Origin: Oleispira antarctica RB-8
GTDB taxonomy: Bacteria > Pseudomonadota > Gammaproteobacteria > Pseudomonadales > Oceanobacteraceae
Length of the DNA: 64,000 nucleotides
Reading direction: 5' to 3'
NCBI GenBank assembly: GCA_000967895.1
Contig: FO203512.1
Span: 2,751,350 to 2,815,349 of the forward strand
Positions 33,338 to 41,462 of the stretch are shown one piece after another. The translations under genes and the position numbers were made by a program. The notes beneath the pieces are model-generated. The model made no database searches. It was not told the origin of the DNA and saw only the letters and a list, made by a program, of their open reading frames with translations. Position 1 is the stretch's first letter. Each line of letters begins with the position of its first letter.

Positions 33338-34167
33338 TTACCAACATTAGTATACTCTTCATCAGCATCATTGCTTTATTGTTCCTAGCAAGCTTAGTGA
33401 GAAACCAAAACTACCGTAATGAGTGTGTAAGTATTGGTATTTTGGGCACTTTCGTGGGTATCACTTTTAGCTTGTATCATTTTGATGCATCCAATATTTC
33501 AGGCTCAATCCCTACCTTTATTGATGGTCTTAAAATGGCTTTCATTACCTCTGCAGTAGGCATTTCTGCTTCTATTATTTTATCACTTAGAAAGCCTGAT
33601 TCAGAAGTAAGTAGCCTAGATAAGTTAATTGTGCTTCAAGAAGCTAATAATCACATACTAAAAACGTCACTTGCTAACCTTGCCGAGAGTTCCAGTGAGG
33701 AAATTATAAAAGCGTTAAAAGAAGTGGTTGGTGATTTTAATAGCAACATTGAAAATCAATTTGGTGACAACTTTAAAGCTCTAAACGAAGCGTTTAATAA
33801 GCTCGTAATTTGGCAAGAAGAGTACACTTCAATGATTGAAAATCAGCAAGAGGCCACCAAAAAGCAACACGAATTAACGATGCAACGCTTGGCCGATTTT
33901 GAGGCGATTGAGAATAGAAAACTGGATTCTCTGAACAAACAGGGAGAGTCATTTATTCGATTACTGAACAGCCACGCCGTCGAGTTAAAAGGTCAAACAG
34001 AAGATATTCATTCCATTACTTCAACCTTTCAAGGGCACTCTAGTGAGATTGCTGCCAGCCTAAGTTCAAGCGTAAGTAACGTGAATAAACATATCAAAGA
34101 CTCAGTAAAACTCGCAGAAGATAATATTACTACACTGATCGGTGTCGCTAACGGGAAGTTAAGATAA
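33334..34167 (+). CDS. MotA/TolQ/ExbB-type channel protein (ZorA-like)
   Basis: 277 residues. Membrane helices at ~2-20, ~30-50 and ~65-86 contain GILGTFVGITFSLYHFD and GLKMAFITSAVGISASI, the signature of the MotA/ExbB proton-channel fold as found in ZorA. The remaining ~190 residues are a helical, glutamine-rich cytoplasmic tail, shorter than in described ZorA proteins. AGGA lies six bases before the ATG. The next gene encodes the MotB-like partner, overlapping as TAATG. In Zorya, ZorA and ZorB form an ion-driven motor that activates a cytoplasmic effector. Whether this one does so is inferred. Confidence 0.72.
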   Translation: MITNISILFISIIALLFLASLVRNQNYRNECVSIGILGTFVGITFSLYHFDASNISGSIPTFIDGLKMAFITSAVGISASIILSLRKPDSEVSSLDKLIVLQEANNHILKTSLANLAESSSEEIIKALKEVVGDFNSNIENQFGDNFKALNEAFNKLVIWQEEYTSMIENQQEATKKQHELTMQRLADFEAIENRKLDSLNKQGESFIRLLNSHAVELKGQTEDIHSITSTFQGHSSEIAASLSSSVSNVNKHIKDSVKLAEDNITTLIGVANGKLR

Positions 34168-34704
34168 TGAACAAAAGTGCCTCTATGGGCTTGGCCGACA
34201 TGATGTCTGCATTGATGATGGTTTTTATGTTTATCTCAATTGCTTTTTTGGCTCAACTTGAACAAAGCCACATGACCTTCACGAAAACCATAAATACGGC
34301 ACTTCACGCTGAGTTTGATCATGATTTGGCGCGCTGGAAAGCACAAATAACCGATGACAATGTGGTGCGCTTCCACGCCCCTTTTTTATTAGGTAGTACC
34401 AAAATACCTAATGATTTTAAGGATGTGTTAAAAGAATTTTGTCCACGCTACATTAGACTCCTTGTACAAGATGAATTTATTGACGGTATTCAAGAAGTCA
34501 AAGTTGAAGGACACACATCTAAAGGTTGGAATAAGCACACGAGTTGGGAAAATAGTTTTATTAACAATATTGAATTATCACAGCAAAGGGCCATCAATGT
34601 ATTATCATTTTGTTATCTATTAGAAGATCCAAAGATTTTTCTTAATCGCGAATGGTTAGAGAAATACTTTCATGCAAATGGCTTAGCGTCGAGGTATGAT
34701 CATT

Positions 34705-36045
34705 TCTGGTGTATCGGGTAAATAAGTAGCAGCGTATCCTGTTGATTGATCTTGGCGGATCAACAACCAAAAGGAGTACACTGCATGAATGATAATAATA
34801 TTTCTCAGCTACATAAACCAGAGCCAACTGACTTATTACAACAAGTTTTAAAGCAAGGCGCGCAGCAGTTGTTAGCCCAAGCGATTGAAACCGAAGTTCA
34901 ACAGCTTTTAGCCGATCATAAAGGGTTATTAACAGAAGATGGAAAGACTGGCCTGGTGCGCAATGGCTACCTTCCTGAGCGAACTATACAAACAGGCTTA
35001 GGAGATATTGATATCAAAGTTCCTAAGGTGCGTGACCGTACTGATAATGGCATAAAATTCAACAGCTCACTTGTACCGCCTTATCTAAAACGCAGCCAAA
35101 GTATTGAAGAGTTTTTACCGTGGCTTTATTTGCGCGGCATTTCAACGGGTGATTTTAGTGAGTCGCTAAAGCACCTATTGGGAGAGGAAGCGAAAGGCCT
35201 TTCGGCTGCTACAATCAGCCGGTTGAAAACAAGCTGGGAGGCTGATTTCACCCAGTGGCAGAAAAGAGATCTAAGTAAAAAGCGTTATGTTTATGTTTGG
35301 GCTGACGGCGTTTATTGCAATGTAAGAATGGATGATAAAGTCTGCTTGCTGGTGATCATTGGCTCGGACGAGCTGGGAAATAAAGAGCTCATCGCCGTGA
35401 GTGATGGCTATCGAGAGTCAGAGGCAAGCTGGTCTGAAGTATTACTCGGCCTAAAGCAAAGAGGCTTAAGCATCGAGCCTAAAGTTGCTGTCGGAGACGG
35501 GGCCTTAGGCTTTTGGAAAGCGCTTTCTAAGTGCTGGCCAACGACACAAGGGCAGCGTTGCTGGGTTCATAAGACAGCGAATGTGCTCGCTAAGTTTCCT
35601 AAAGCGATGCAACCAAAAGTAAAAAGCGCACTGCATGAAATTTGGCAATCTGAAACAAAAGAAGAAGCCAATAAAAGCATGACAAATTGCGTTAAATTAT
35701 TTGAAGCTAAGTACCCGAAAGCGATGAGGTGTCTTGAAAAAGATCGAGAAGCCTTGTTGGTATTTTATGATTTTCCTGCTGAGCATTGGGGCCATTTACG
35801 TACATCTAATCCGATAGAATCTGTTTTTGCGACGGTGCGGTTAAGAACAACAAAAAGTAAAAATTGTGGCAGTCGAGTAACGACGTTAGCGATGGTATTG
35901 AAGTTAATGGAAACGGCTCAGAAACGGTGGCACAGATTACGAGGTTATAATTTATTAGCGGATGTGATTACGGGTGTGAAATTTCGTGATGGCATCAAAC
36001 AAGAACAACAGGATCAGGATGCTGCTTGATATTCTGTACACCAGA
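34705..36045 (+). mobile_element. IS256-family element inserted in the ZorB-like gene
   Basis: The left end TCTGGTGTATCGGG (34705) and the inverted right end TCTGGTGTACAGA (36045 inwards) share TCTGGTGTA, with a further match AGCAGC..ATCCTG about 20 bases in. The flanks AGGTATGATCAT and AGATTTGACTAT agree at only 8 of 12 positions, so no clean target duplication is visible. It is a different subgroup from the element at 22447. Confidence 0.75.
34785..36029 (+). CDS. IS256-family transposase
   Basis: 414 residues from the ATG at 34785, chosen for the AAGGAG nine bases upstream. An earlier in-frame ATG at 34746 lacks one. DDE-type features are visible: WADGVYCNV (first Asp), VGDGALGFW (second Asp) and TSNPIESVFA (Glu), with the C/H pair of the helical insert in QRCWVHK. 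It is intact, so the element may be active. Confidence 0.92.
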   Translation: MNDNNISQLHKPEPTDLLQQVLKQGAQQLLAQAIETEVQQLLADHKGLLTEDGKTGLVRNGYLPERTIQTGLGDIDIKVPKVRDRTDNGIKFNSSLVPPYLKRSQSIEEFLPWLYLRGISTGDFSESLKHLLGEEAKGLSAATISRLKTSWEADFTQWQKRDLSKKRYVYVWADGVYCNVRMDDKVCLLVIIGSDELGNKELIAVSDGYRESEASWSEVLLGLKQRGLSIEPKVAVGDGALGFWKALSKCWPTTQGQRCWVHKTANVLAKFPKAMQPKVKSALHEIWQSETKEEANKSMTNCVKLFEAKYPKAMRCLEKDREALLVFYDFPAEHWGHLRTSNPIESVFATVRLRTTKSKNCGSRVTTLAMVLKLMETAQKRWHRLRGYNLLADVITGVKFRDGIKQEQQDQDAA

Positions 36046-36201
36046 TTTGACTATAGCTCCTTAGCGTCCTCTAAACCAGTTTATATTAATGGTCATATTT
36101 CTACTGACTTATCTCGAAGGGTTGATTTTATGATTATTCCCAAACTCAATCGTCAATTCAATGCTGAATTACCTAATTTGCAACATTAAGAAGAGACAAC
36201 G

Positions 36202-36585
36202 ATGATATTTAATAACATGATTTTAATACTTCCATTTACCCTATTGATGGCAAGCTGCAGCATTCCAGAAAATATCAATGAAAAATGGTATCAGCAACGC
36301 TGGTGTGAACAAAAAGATGGCCAAGTAGAAGTTATCCTTAAAGACAAAACACGATGTGACTGCCTGACAGATGACTATGCTATTGAGGTTGATTTTTCTC
36401 GTAAATGGGCAGAAGCCGTAGGCCAGTCTTTGCATTATGCAAAAATGACAGGCAAGCAAGCGGGGATTTTGTTAATAGTAGAAAATAAAAACGACAAGAA
36501 GCACCTGGCGCGCTTAAAGAGCGTCATTACATTCCACAACCTGCCCATAACAGTTTGGACAACTAGGCAATCTGAACTGGATTGA
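36202..36585 (+). CDS. lipoprotein with nuclease-like fold, function unknown
   Basis: 127 residues. A signal peptide ends in a lipobox (LLMASC, Cys ~19), so the mature protein should be lipid-anchored. The central block DCLTDDYAIEVDFSRKWAEA, followed by GQSLHYAKMTGKQAGIL, resembles a widespread small exported family whose E-V-D plus K pattern recalls PD-(D/E)XK folds. Activity is unproven. AAGAAGAG precedes the ATG by seven bases. It follows the split ZorB-like gene by 12 bp and may or may not belong to that system. Confidence 0.6.
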   Translation: MIFNNMILILPFTLLMASCSIPENINEKWYQQRWCEQKDGQVEVILKDKTRCDCLTDDYAIEVDFSRKWAEAVGQSLHYAKMTGKQAGILLIVENKNDKKHLARLKSVITFHNLPITVWTTRQSELD

Positions 36586-36589
36586 TGTA

Positions 36590-36840
36590 GCTTGACGAGA
36601 TTACTTTGCAATTGTATATTCCTACACGGGTTCATTTGCATGACTTATAATGAGTTATGTAGGCTTTTTGGCTATGAGTCAAAAGGCAATGATAGTAGTT
36701 TTTGCATCACCTTGAATATTTAGATATATGAGAGATATGCTGTTTCGACACGCTTAAACCACAATATAAAGTGTGTTTAGGCATTGTTCGGTTAATTAAA
36801 TGAACCCACCCTTATTATTAATATTCACTTACGCAAGAGT
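36590..36840 (+). ncRNA. structured leader upstream of the reverse transcriptase, candidate ncRNA
   Basis: 261 bp separate the lipoprotein stop from the RT start, with no open frame. Three hairpins can be drawn: CCTACA/TGTAGG closing 36621-36663 with an inner ATGACT/AGTTAT pair; GCTTTTTG/CAAAAGGC at 36663-36687; and GCTTAAACCACA/TGTGTTTAGGC at 36752-36782 with one bulge. Defence RTs of several classes use an upstream ncRNA of similar size as template. Whether this is one is inference. Confidence 0.35.
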
Positions 36841-36846
36841 GCTCTA

Positions 36847-38133
36847 GTGTCATTCGAGAAATACTTTTTAACCGAATCACTTAAAGAGCGGTTCCGCGAT
36901 AGAATACTAAAGAGCCGCGCAGCCGGCACTGACGGCACTTCACCTAAGCAATTCGAAGATTCTTTAGACAGTGAAATAGAGCTAATTCAACGAAAAATCA
37001 CCAACATGAGTTATCGTTTTTCACGCTTTAATGAAAAGCTCATTCTAAAAAACAAGTTTTCTCCTCCTAGAGCCGTTTACATACCCACCGTTCGAGACCG
37101 TTTAGTATTAAGTGCGGTAAACAGCTACCTCAGCGAGGTATTTCAAGAAGACTTAAAGCCTTATCAGCTCACGGTAAAAGCCAATGTGGCTGAGATTATT
37201 AATACGATTAAAGACGGACAGTTTGATGCGTTTATCAAGCTGGATGTGAAAAACTTTTTTCCCAGTTTAGATCATGAGATATTACTGAAAAAGCTTCAAG
37301 CACGTGTGGAAGATAAAACAGCGTTTTCAGTACTCAAAAAAGTGTTAAACCGCTCCGAATGTGGCATAGCTCAAGGATTATCGATATCCAGCCTACTAGC
37401 AGCGATTTACCTTAACGAAGTTGATAAGAGCTTCAAACACCGTAACAGCTTTAAGTACTTTCGATTTGTCGATGATATTTTAATTCTGTGTAAACACTCT
37501 GACGTTACTGCTATTCACTCAGAAATTCAGCAGAAAACTAATGACTTAAAATTGGTTTTGCATTCAACTAAAGTCCCTGGCAAATCCGAACATGGTTGTT
37601 TAGGCAAAAATACTTTGGAATACTTAGGCTTTAGCTTTTTGGGTGACCAAATTAGCGTTAGAGAAAGCAGTGTTGAAAAGCTGCGCAAACGTATCCGCCA
37701 AGTTTTTACTGATACTTATAAAAACCCAAATAATCTTAGCAAAGACATAAACAGTAAGCTTTGCCATACATTAAACTTAAAAATTACCGGCTGCTTATAT
37801 AACAACAAGCCCTATGGCTGGTTATTCTTCTTTCAGGATATTAACGACCTTACCCTGCTAAACCATTTAGACTGGTATGTGAAAAAATGCTTTGATGACT
37901 TTGACATAGACTACGACCCCAATAAAACAAAGTCGTTTGTGAAAACCTACTTCGCAATGAAAAGCCTGAAACCACATAAACTTGATGCAGACAGTTACGT
38001 CCCAAGTTTTGATAGTAATTCAACTGAAAAATTAACCCTTGCTGATGTTTTAGGTGATCTACCATCTACTAAAACTAAAAAGACCAATATTACAGAATAT
38101 TACGACATAAAAGAGCTAGAAGTATTAATGTAA
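36847..38133 (+). CDS. stand-alone reverse transcriptase, 3' end clipped by IS66
   Basis: 428 residues, GTG start. The RT core shows AGTDGTSPKQF, YIPTVRDRLVLSA, IKLDVKNFFPS (motif A Asp), IAQGLSISSLLA (motif B) and FRFVDDILIL with the catalytic FVDD at 207-210, then LEYLGFSF. There is no maturase-X or HNH endonuclease domain and no group II intron around it. This points to the unknown-group/defence-associated RTs, but I cannot assign a class. The stop codon is supplied by the IS66 end at 38130. Before insertion the protein ended about ten residues later (tail in frame at 40496-40537). Confidence 0.85.
   Translation: MSFEKYFLTESLKERFRDRILKSRAAGTDGTSPKQFEDSLDSEIELIQRKITNMSYRFSRFNEKLILKNKFSPPRAVYIPTVRDRLVLSAVNSYLSEVFQEDLKPYQLTVKANVAEIINTIKDGQFDAFIKLDVKNFFPSLDHEILLKKLQARVEDKTAFSVLKKVLNRSECGIAQGLSISSLLAAIYLNEVDKSFKHRNSFKYFRFVDDILILCKHSDVTAIHSEIQQKTNDLKLVLHSTKVPGKSEHGCLGKNTLEYLGFSFLGDQISVRESSVEKLRKRIRQVFTDTYKNPNNLSKDINSKLCHTLNLKITGCLYNNKPYGWLFFFQDINDLTLLNHLDWYVKKCFDDFDIDYDPNKTKSFVKTYFAMKSLKPHKLDADSYVPSFDSNSTEKLTLADVLGDLPSTKTKKTNITEYYDIKELEVLM
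38122..38129. repeat. IS66 target-site duplication, left copy
   Basis: GTATTAAT, identical to 40496-40503 on the other side of the element: an exact 8-bp duplication, the length expected for the IS66 family. It lies in the last codons of the RT gene. Confidence 0.93.
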
Positions 38134-38137
38134 GCGG

Positions 38138-39736
38138 TCATTCCACCACGTCATTGACCGTTTTATAAATCACTGATCGCATTGGTTCATCTGCAAATTT
38201 CTCTTTCCAAACTCTCGGTGTCAACTCTTCAACTTTACTGGCAGGATGACAGCTCACACGTTGCAGTACATCGGTTAAATACGTGTGTGGATTGATATCA
38301 TGTAATTTACAGGTGCTGATTAAACTTTGAATTAGGCCAACATGCTCGGCACCCAATTCGGTCCAACAAAACATCCAATTTTTCTTTCCTAAAGGGATGG
38401 GCCGAATTTCTCTTTCCAAGTGATTGGTGTCCATCGGCACGTCTGGATCCGCTAAGAAAACACGCAGTTCCGTTTCTCGTGCTTGTAGATAATTAATGGC
38501 TTTGGTTAATGGGTGTTTGGGGGTTAAATCATGGCGTTGGCATTGTTCATCTAGCCAAGAAAATACCTCGTCTACTAATGGTTTACTATTTTCTAAACGA
38601 TACTGACGCTTTTTATCTCCGCTTAATTTTGTTTCGACTATGCGTTTTTCAAACTGATACAGTTGGCCGATTATTTCGAGTACGACCGCTACTTCCTGCG
38701 GACTACTTTCTTCTGCATTTACCAAATAACGGCGACTGTGCACCCAGCATTGCGCGTGAATAATACCGTCGGTTTTTTCAGCGTAACGGGCATAGGCGGC
38801 GTAGCCGTCAGTCACTAACGTGCCGCTGAATTTATGGTTGAGCGTATCAATAATATGCTGCTGACCTCGGCTTTCACTAAAGGTAAATACCACCTCATGA
38901 TCTTCACCATAAACGGGCCAAAAGTAAGCCTGTTTCATTTTCCCTTGGTGTTTTCTACCCGCTTTAATGGGCGTTTCATCCATGGCCAATACTTTACTTT
39001 TTAAAACGTGATTCAACATGGCTTGCACGATGGGGCGCAATAACTCAATGCTGCGTTTAACCCAATTGGTCAGACTGGAGCGGGCTACAGTGATGCCGGC
39101 ATGGGTGAGTTTTTGATGCTGACGATGCAGTGGATTATGATATAAAAATTTATCAATAAGTAAACCGACCAGTAAACTCACGTCCGCTATGCTGCTATCC
39201 AGAACCTGATCCGGCATGCGGGTGGTACGAACATCACCACTGTCAATTTTTTTAATCACAGGCAGATGATATTCAAGCACGACATAGCTGGCAGGTAACT
39301 TAGCCAGTTTACGTGTGATTTTAATATCGATTATTTTATATTGATCTGCGTCAGAACCGATCAGCTCGGGCGGGGTAATGTTAATTACTTCGACAGGGAC
39401 TTCGTCACTGAAACGCAAACCCGTATCGGTAGTGCAATCATCAGGACGATTCTTCTTGGCTTTACCCCGTTCATATTCCGCCACTTTTTTTATGGCAGGT
39501 TTTTCAGGCTCAGTGATAACAGGAACGCCGAGAAGATTACCCTGGAGAGGATTTTCAACTATGCGCTTCTCAGATTTCTGCCCAAACATTTGATTTTCAA
39601 ACCACGCCACACGATTTTTAAGAGACTGATTTTCTTCTTTTAATCGAGTATTTTCATCCACCAATACGCCTGCTTTTTGCTCGTTGGCAACAGACGTATC
39701 GATTGTATTTTTATTGGTGGAGTGCGTTTGTTTCAT
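38138..39736 (-). CDS. tnpC: IS66 transposase (TnpC)
   Basis: 532 residues. The N-terminal leucine-zipper-like region (LKEENQSLKNRVAWFENQ) is followed by a zinc-finger-like and central catalytic domain with VLAMDETPIK (Asp), LVTDGYAAYAR (Asp) and a C-terminal DTNHLEREIRPI (Glu), the DDE set of IS66 transposases. It overlaps tnpB by 26 bp. Full length. Confidence 0.95.
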   Translation of the reverse strand: MKQTHSTNKNTIDTSVANEQKAGVLVDENTRLKEENQSLKNRVAWFENQMFGQKSEKRIVENPLQGNLLGVPVITEPEKPAIKKVAEYERGKAKKNRPDDCTTDTGLRFSDEVPVEVINITPPELIGSDADQYKIIDIKITRKLAKLPASYVVLEYHLPVIKKIDSGDVRTTRMPDQVLDSSIADVSLLVGLLIDKFLYHNPLHRQHQKLTHAGITVARSSLTNWVKRSIELLRPIVQAMLNHVLKSKVLAMDETPIKAGRKHQGKMKQAYFWPVYGEDHEVVFTFSESRGQQHIIDTLNHKFSGTLVTDGYAAYARYAEKTDGIIHAQCWVHSRRYLVNAEESSPQEVAVVLEIIGQLYQFEKRIVETKLSGDKKRQYRLENSKPLVDEVFSWLDEQCQRHDLTPKHPLTKAINYLQARETELRVFLADPDVPMDTNHLEREIRPIPLGKKNWMFCWTELGAEHVGLIQSLISTCKLHDINPHTYLTDVLQRVSCHPASKVEELTPRVWKEKFADEPMRSVIYKTVNDVVE

Positions 39737-40109
39737 GGTTAATATTATACCATGATGAATTTTTATTGGGGTGTTTGTAGCGCTTGTATTGGCGTATTTC
39801 TTTAACCTTAATACCCTCTAATAATAATTTGAGTTGCAGCCAATCTAGTGGCTGCTTGTTGGAAGTATTTTCGTCGTAATTAAACTGTCCTTGCTCAAGG
39901 CGCTTAAACCAGATGCAAAATCCAGAACCATCAAAATACAATATTTTGATATGGGTCTTACGACGATTTATAAATACAAACATGGCACCACTGGTGGGGC
40001 TGTCTTTTAACTTGGACGCCACCAATGTACATAAGCCGTTAAAAGATTTACGCATGTCGGTGGGTTGTGGGTACAACCAAATCTGTACATTGGGCTCAGG
40101 TAAGAACAT
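39711..40109 (-). CDS. tnpB: IS66 accessory protein TnpB
   Basis: 132 residues; IS66 Orf2 family. The hallmark opening VQIWLYPQPTDMRKSFNGL is present, with FVFINRRKTHIKILYFDGSGFC in the middle and RLEQGQF after it. It is usually 115-120 residues; the tail here is slightly longer. It is required for IS66 transposition but its mechanism is unclear. It starts at the last base of tnpA, a 1-bp overlap. Confidence 0.94.
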   Translation of the reverse strand: MFLPEPNVQIWLYPQPTDMRKSFNGLCTLVASKLKDSPTSGAMFVFINRRKTHIKILYFDGSGFCIWFKRLEQGQFNYDENTSNKQPLDWLQLKLLLEGIKVKEIRQYKRYKHPNKNSSWYNINHETNALHQ

Positions 40110-40411
40110 CAGGTTTGATTCAATATAAGCTCAACACCGTTACCCAGCTTTAAGGTGATATTCCAGTGGGTACTTTCATTCATCAGCGAACTCACATCAA
40201 TAAATGAGGCCGGTTGATCACTTTTAAACGCTTGGTCGATATTTTTGGTGGCTAGCCTTTGTCGCCATTTGCTAAAACTGGCGTATGAGATATTTTGTTG
40301 TTTGCAAAATTTGGGGGCTGATAATCCGGATTCCAAGAAATTCGTAACGCTAGCGGTCCATTGCTCTGGGGTTCTGCGGGGTGATTTGGCGGTGCGATCT
40401 AGTGTTGTCAT
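40109..40411 (-). CDS. tnpA: IS66 accessory protein TnpA
   Basis: 100 residues. The N-terminal helix-turn-helix of IS66 Orf1/IS3-like type (TPEQWTASVTNFLESGLSA, then FCKQQNISYASFSKWRQRL) would bind the element's ends. The C-terminus ends VELILNQT. It is the first gene of the element, 84 bp inside the right inverted repeat. Confidence 0.9.
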   Translation of the reverse strand: MTTLDRTAKSPRRTPEQWTASVTNFLESGLSAPKFCKQQNISYASFSKWRQRLATKNIDQAFKSDQPASFIDVSSLMNESTHWNITLKLGNGVELILNQT

Positions 40412-40495
40412 TTTAACCTCAATCTGATGAATGCTGAGGGGCTAGAATAACGCGCGAGAATAGGCGTTAAAAGACGTCGTGGAATGACCGCTTAC

Positions 40496-40503
40496 GTATT
40501 AAT
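40496..40503. repeat. IS66 target-site duplication, right copy, with the severed RT tail
   Basis: GTATTAAT, matching 38122-38129. Reading on in the RT frame from here gives VLIFDLERDVEIY and then a TAA at 40535-40537, the original C-terminus of the reverse transcriptase before the insertion. Confidence 0.9.
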
Positions 40504-40726
40504 TTTCGACTTAGAGCGTGATGTGGAAATTTACTAAATTTAATTAAACATCTGTTTCAAATAGATGAATCTAGAATTAAAACTGTAAGGATAGCTTGTA
40601 ATTCTTTGTTAATCGAACGTAAGTAGCTTGATTAATTTGATAGAGTTACTGCATACGAAGCCAAATATTGAAAGTATTTAGTATAATCAAGTAAAGTTTA
40701 ATAATAGTGTCACATAAGGATTAACC

Positions 40727-41326
40727 ATGTCTTTCTTCAAACTTCTAAAAAGTATTAATGATAGTATGAAAGAAGCCTCTTCTAAATTTAATGATAGCGT
40801 AGAATATAAAGTTCAAATTCATAGCATTGATACTGCATTTAAAATAGAAGAGACTTTTCTAGATTTTGTAGTTGAAAATACTAAACAACATTTAAATAAC
40901 AAAGAATTTTACTGTAAAAACTTTCAAGACGCTACTGATAAAAGCCATAGTATAATAGCCTTAATGAATGAATATTAAAAAAATAAAAGTTCCACTATAC
41001 TAGATCAAAAAAATAATCTCCGGACTTTTAACTTTGAAAAAATTTATTTACCAGAGATTAACAATAAGAAAATGCAGAGCTCTGTTAATAATAAGTACAT
41101 GCAGCATTTAAATAACCGTAAAAAAAGATTAAGTAAACTTAAAGATTTTGTCAATAAGTCAGATCCATTGACTAAACTATTCTGTGTATATTTAGCAAGG
41201 TCTAATTACCCTAAAAGTGATGCATTCGAAATATTACCAAAAACAATGAAATCCTCCTTTGATATAGAACGTAGTAATTCTAAGCATTTAAAAGGCGCTA
41301 ACTTTTTAGACTCTATATTGGGTTAA
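40727..41326 (+). pseudogene. hypothetical gene interrupted by one in-frame stop
   Basis: An ATG at 40727 with AAGGA upstream opens an 83-codon frame that ends in TAA at 40976-40978. The same frame then stays open through NNLRTFNFEKIYL and the next ATG (41072) to a TAA at 41324. Read through, it is one protein of about 199 residues, helical and lysine-rich, family unknown. Either a nonsense mutation broke the gene, or two short proteins are made (83 and 84 residues; the second start has no clear ribosome site). It follows the RT and could have been its accessory gene. Confidence 0.5.
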
Positions 41327-41462
41327 GCATAAAACAAGCGCCCAACCTTACGTAAATAGTTCCATATTAAAATAATAATGCCATTTTAGAGAGATTATTA
41401 AAAATCCGAATCGATCTTCTCTACTGTTCTTTCGCCAACACCTTCGCTTCGCATTAGTTCAT

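Larger units (their letters stand above)
34167..36189 (+). pseudogene. ZorB/MotB-like gene interrupted by an IS256-type element
   Basis: The 5' part (34167-34704) encodes a MotB-like N-terminus: a short tail, then GLADMMSALMMVFMFISIAFL, with the Asp of the ion path at the helix start, and the first half of an OmpA-like peptidoglycan-binding domain (VKVEGHTSKG, NIELSQQRAINVLS). The 3' part resumes after the IS at 36046 with SSLASSKPV, NGHISTD and SRRVDFMIIPK, which completes the OmpA domain, ending at 36189. The uninterrupted protein would be about 227 residues. The truncated product lacks the anchoring motif, so the motor is probably inactive. Confidence 0.78.
38130..40495 (-). mobile_element. 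complete IS66-family element
   Basis: 2366 bp bounded by 23-bp inverted repeats: left GTAAGCGGTCATTCCACCAC..., right the complement ending ...GAATGACCGCTTAC, differing at one position over 23. The three genes tnpA, tnpB and tnpC are in order on the minus strand. Exact 8-bp duplications flank it. All genes look intact, so the insertion is probably recent. Confidence 0.95.

Noticed and set aside
36590-38133. Assignment of the RT to the DRT2 class because of its length and the ~260-bp leader
   Set aside because: The catalytic box is FVDD and I cannot confirm the class-specific leader structure; similar size alone is not enough.
36847-38133. Group II intron-encoded protein
   Set aside because: There is no maturase-X or endonuclease domain, and no intron domain V-like hairpin follows.
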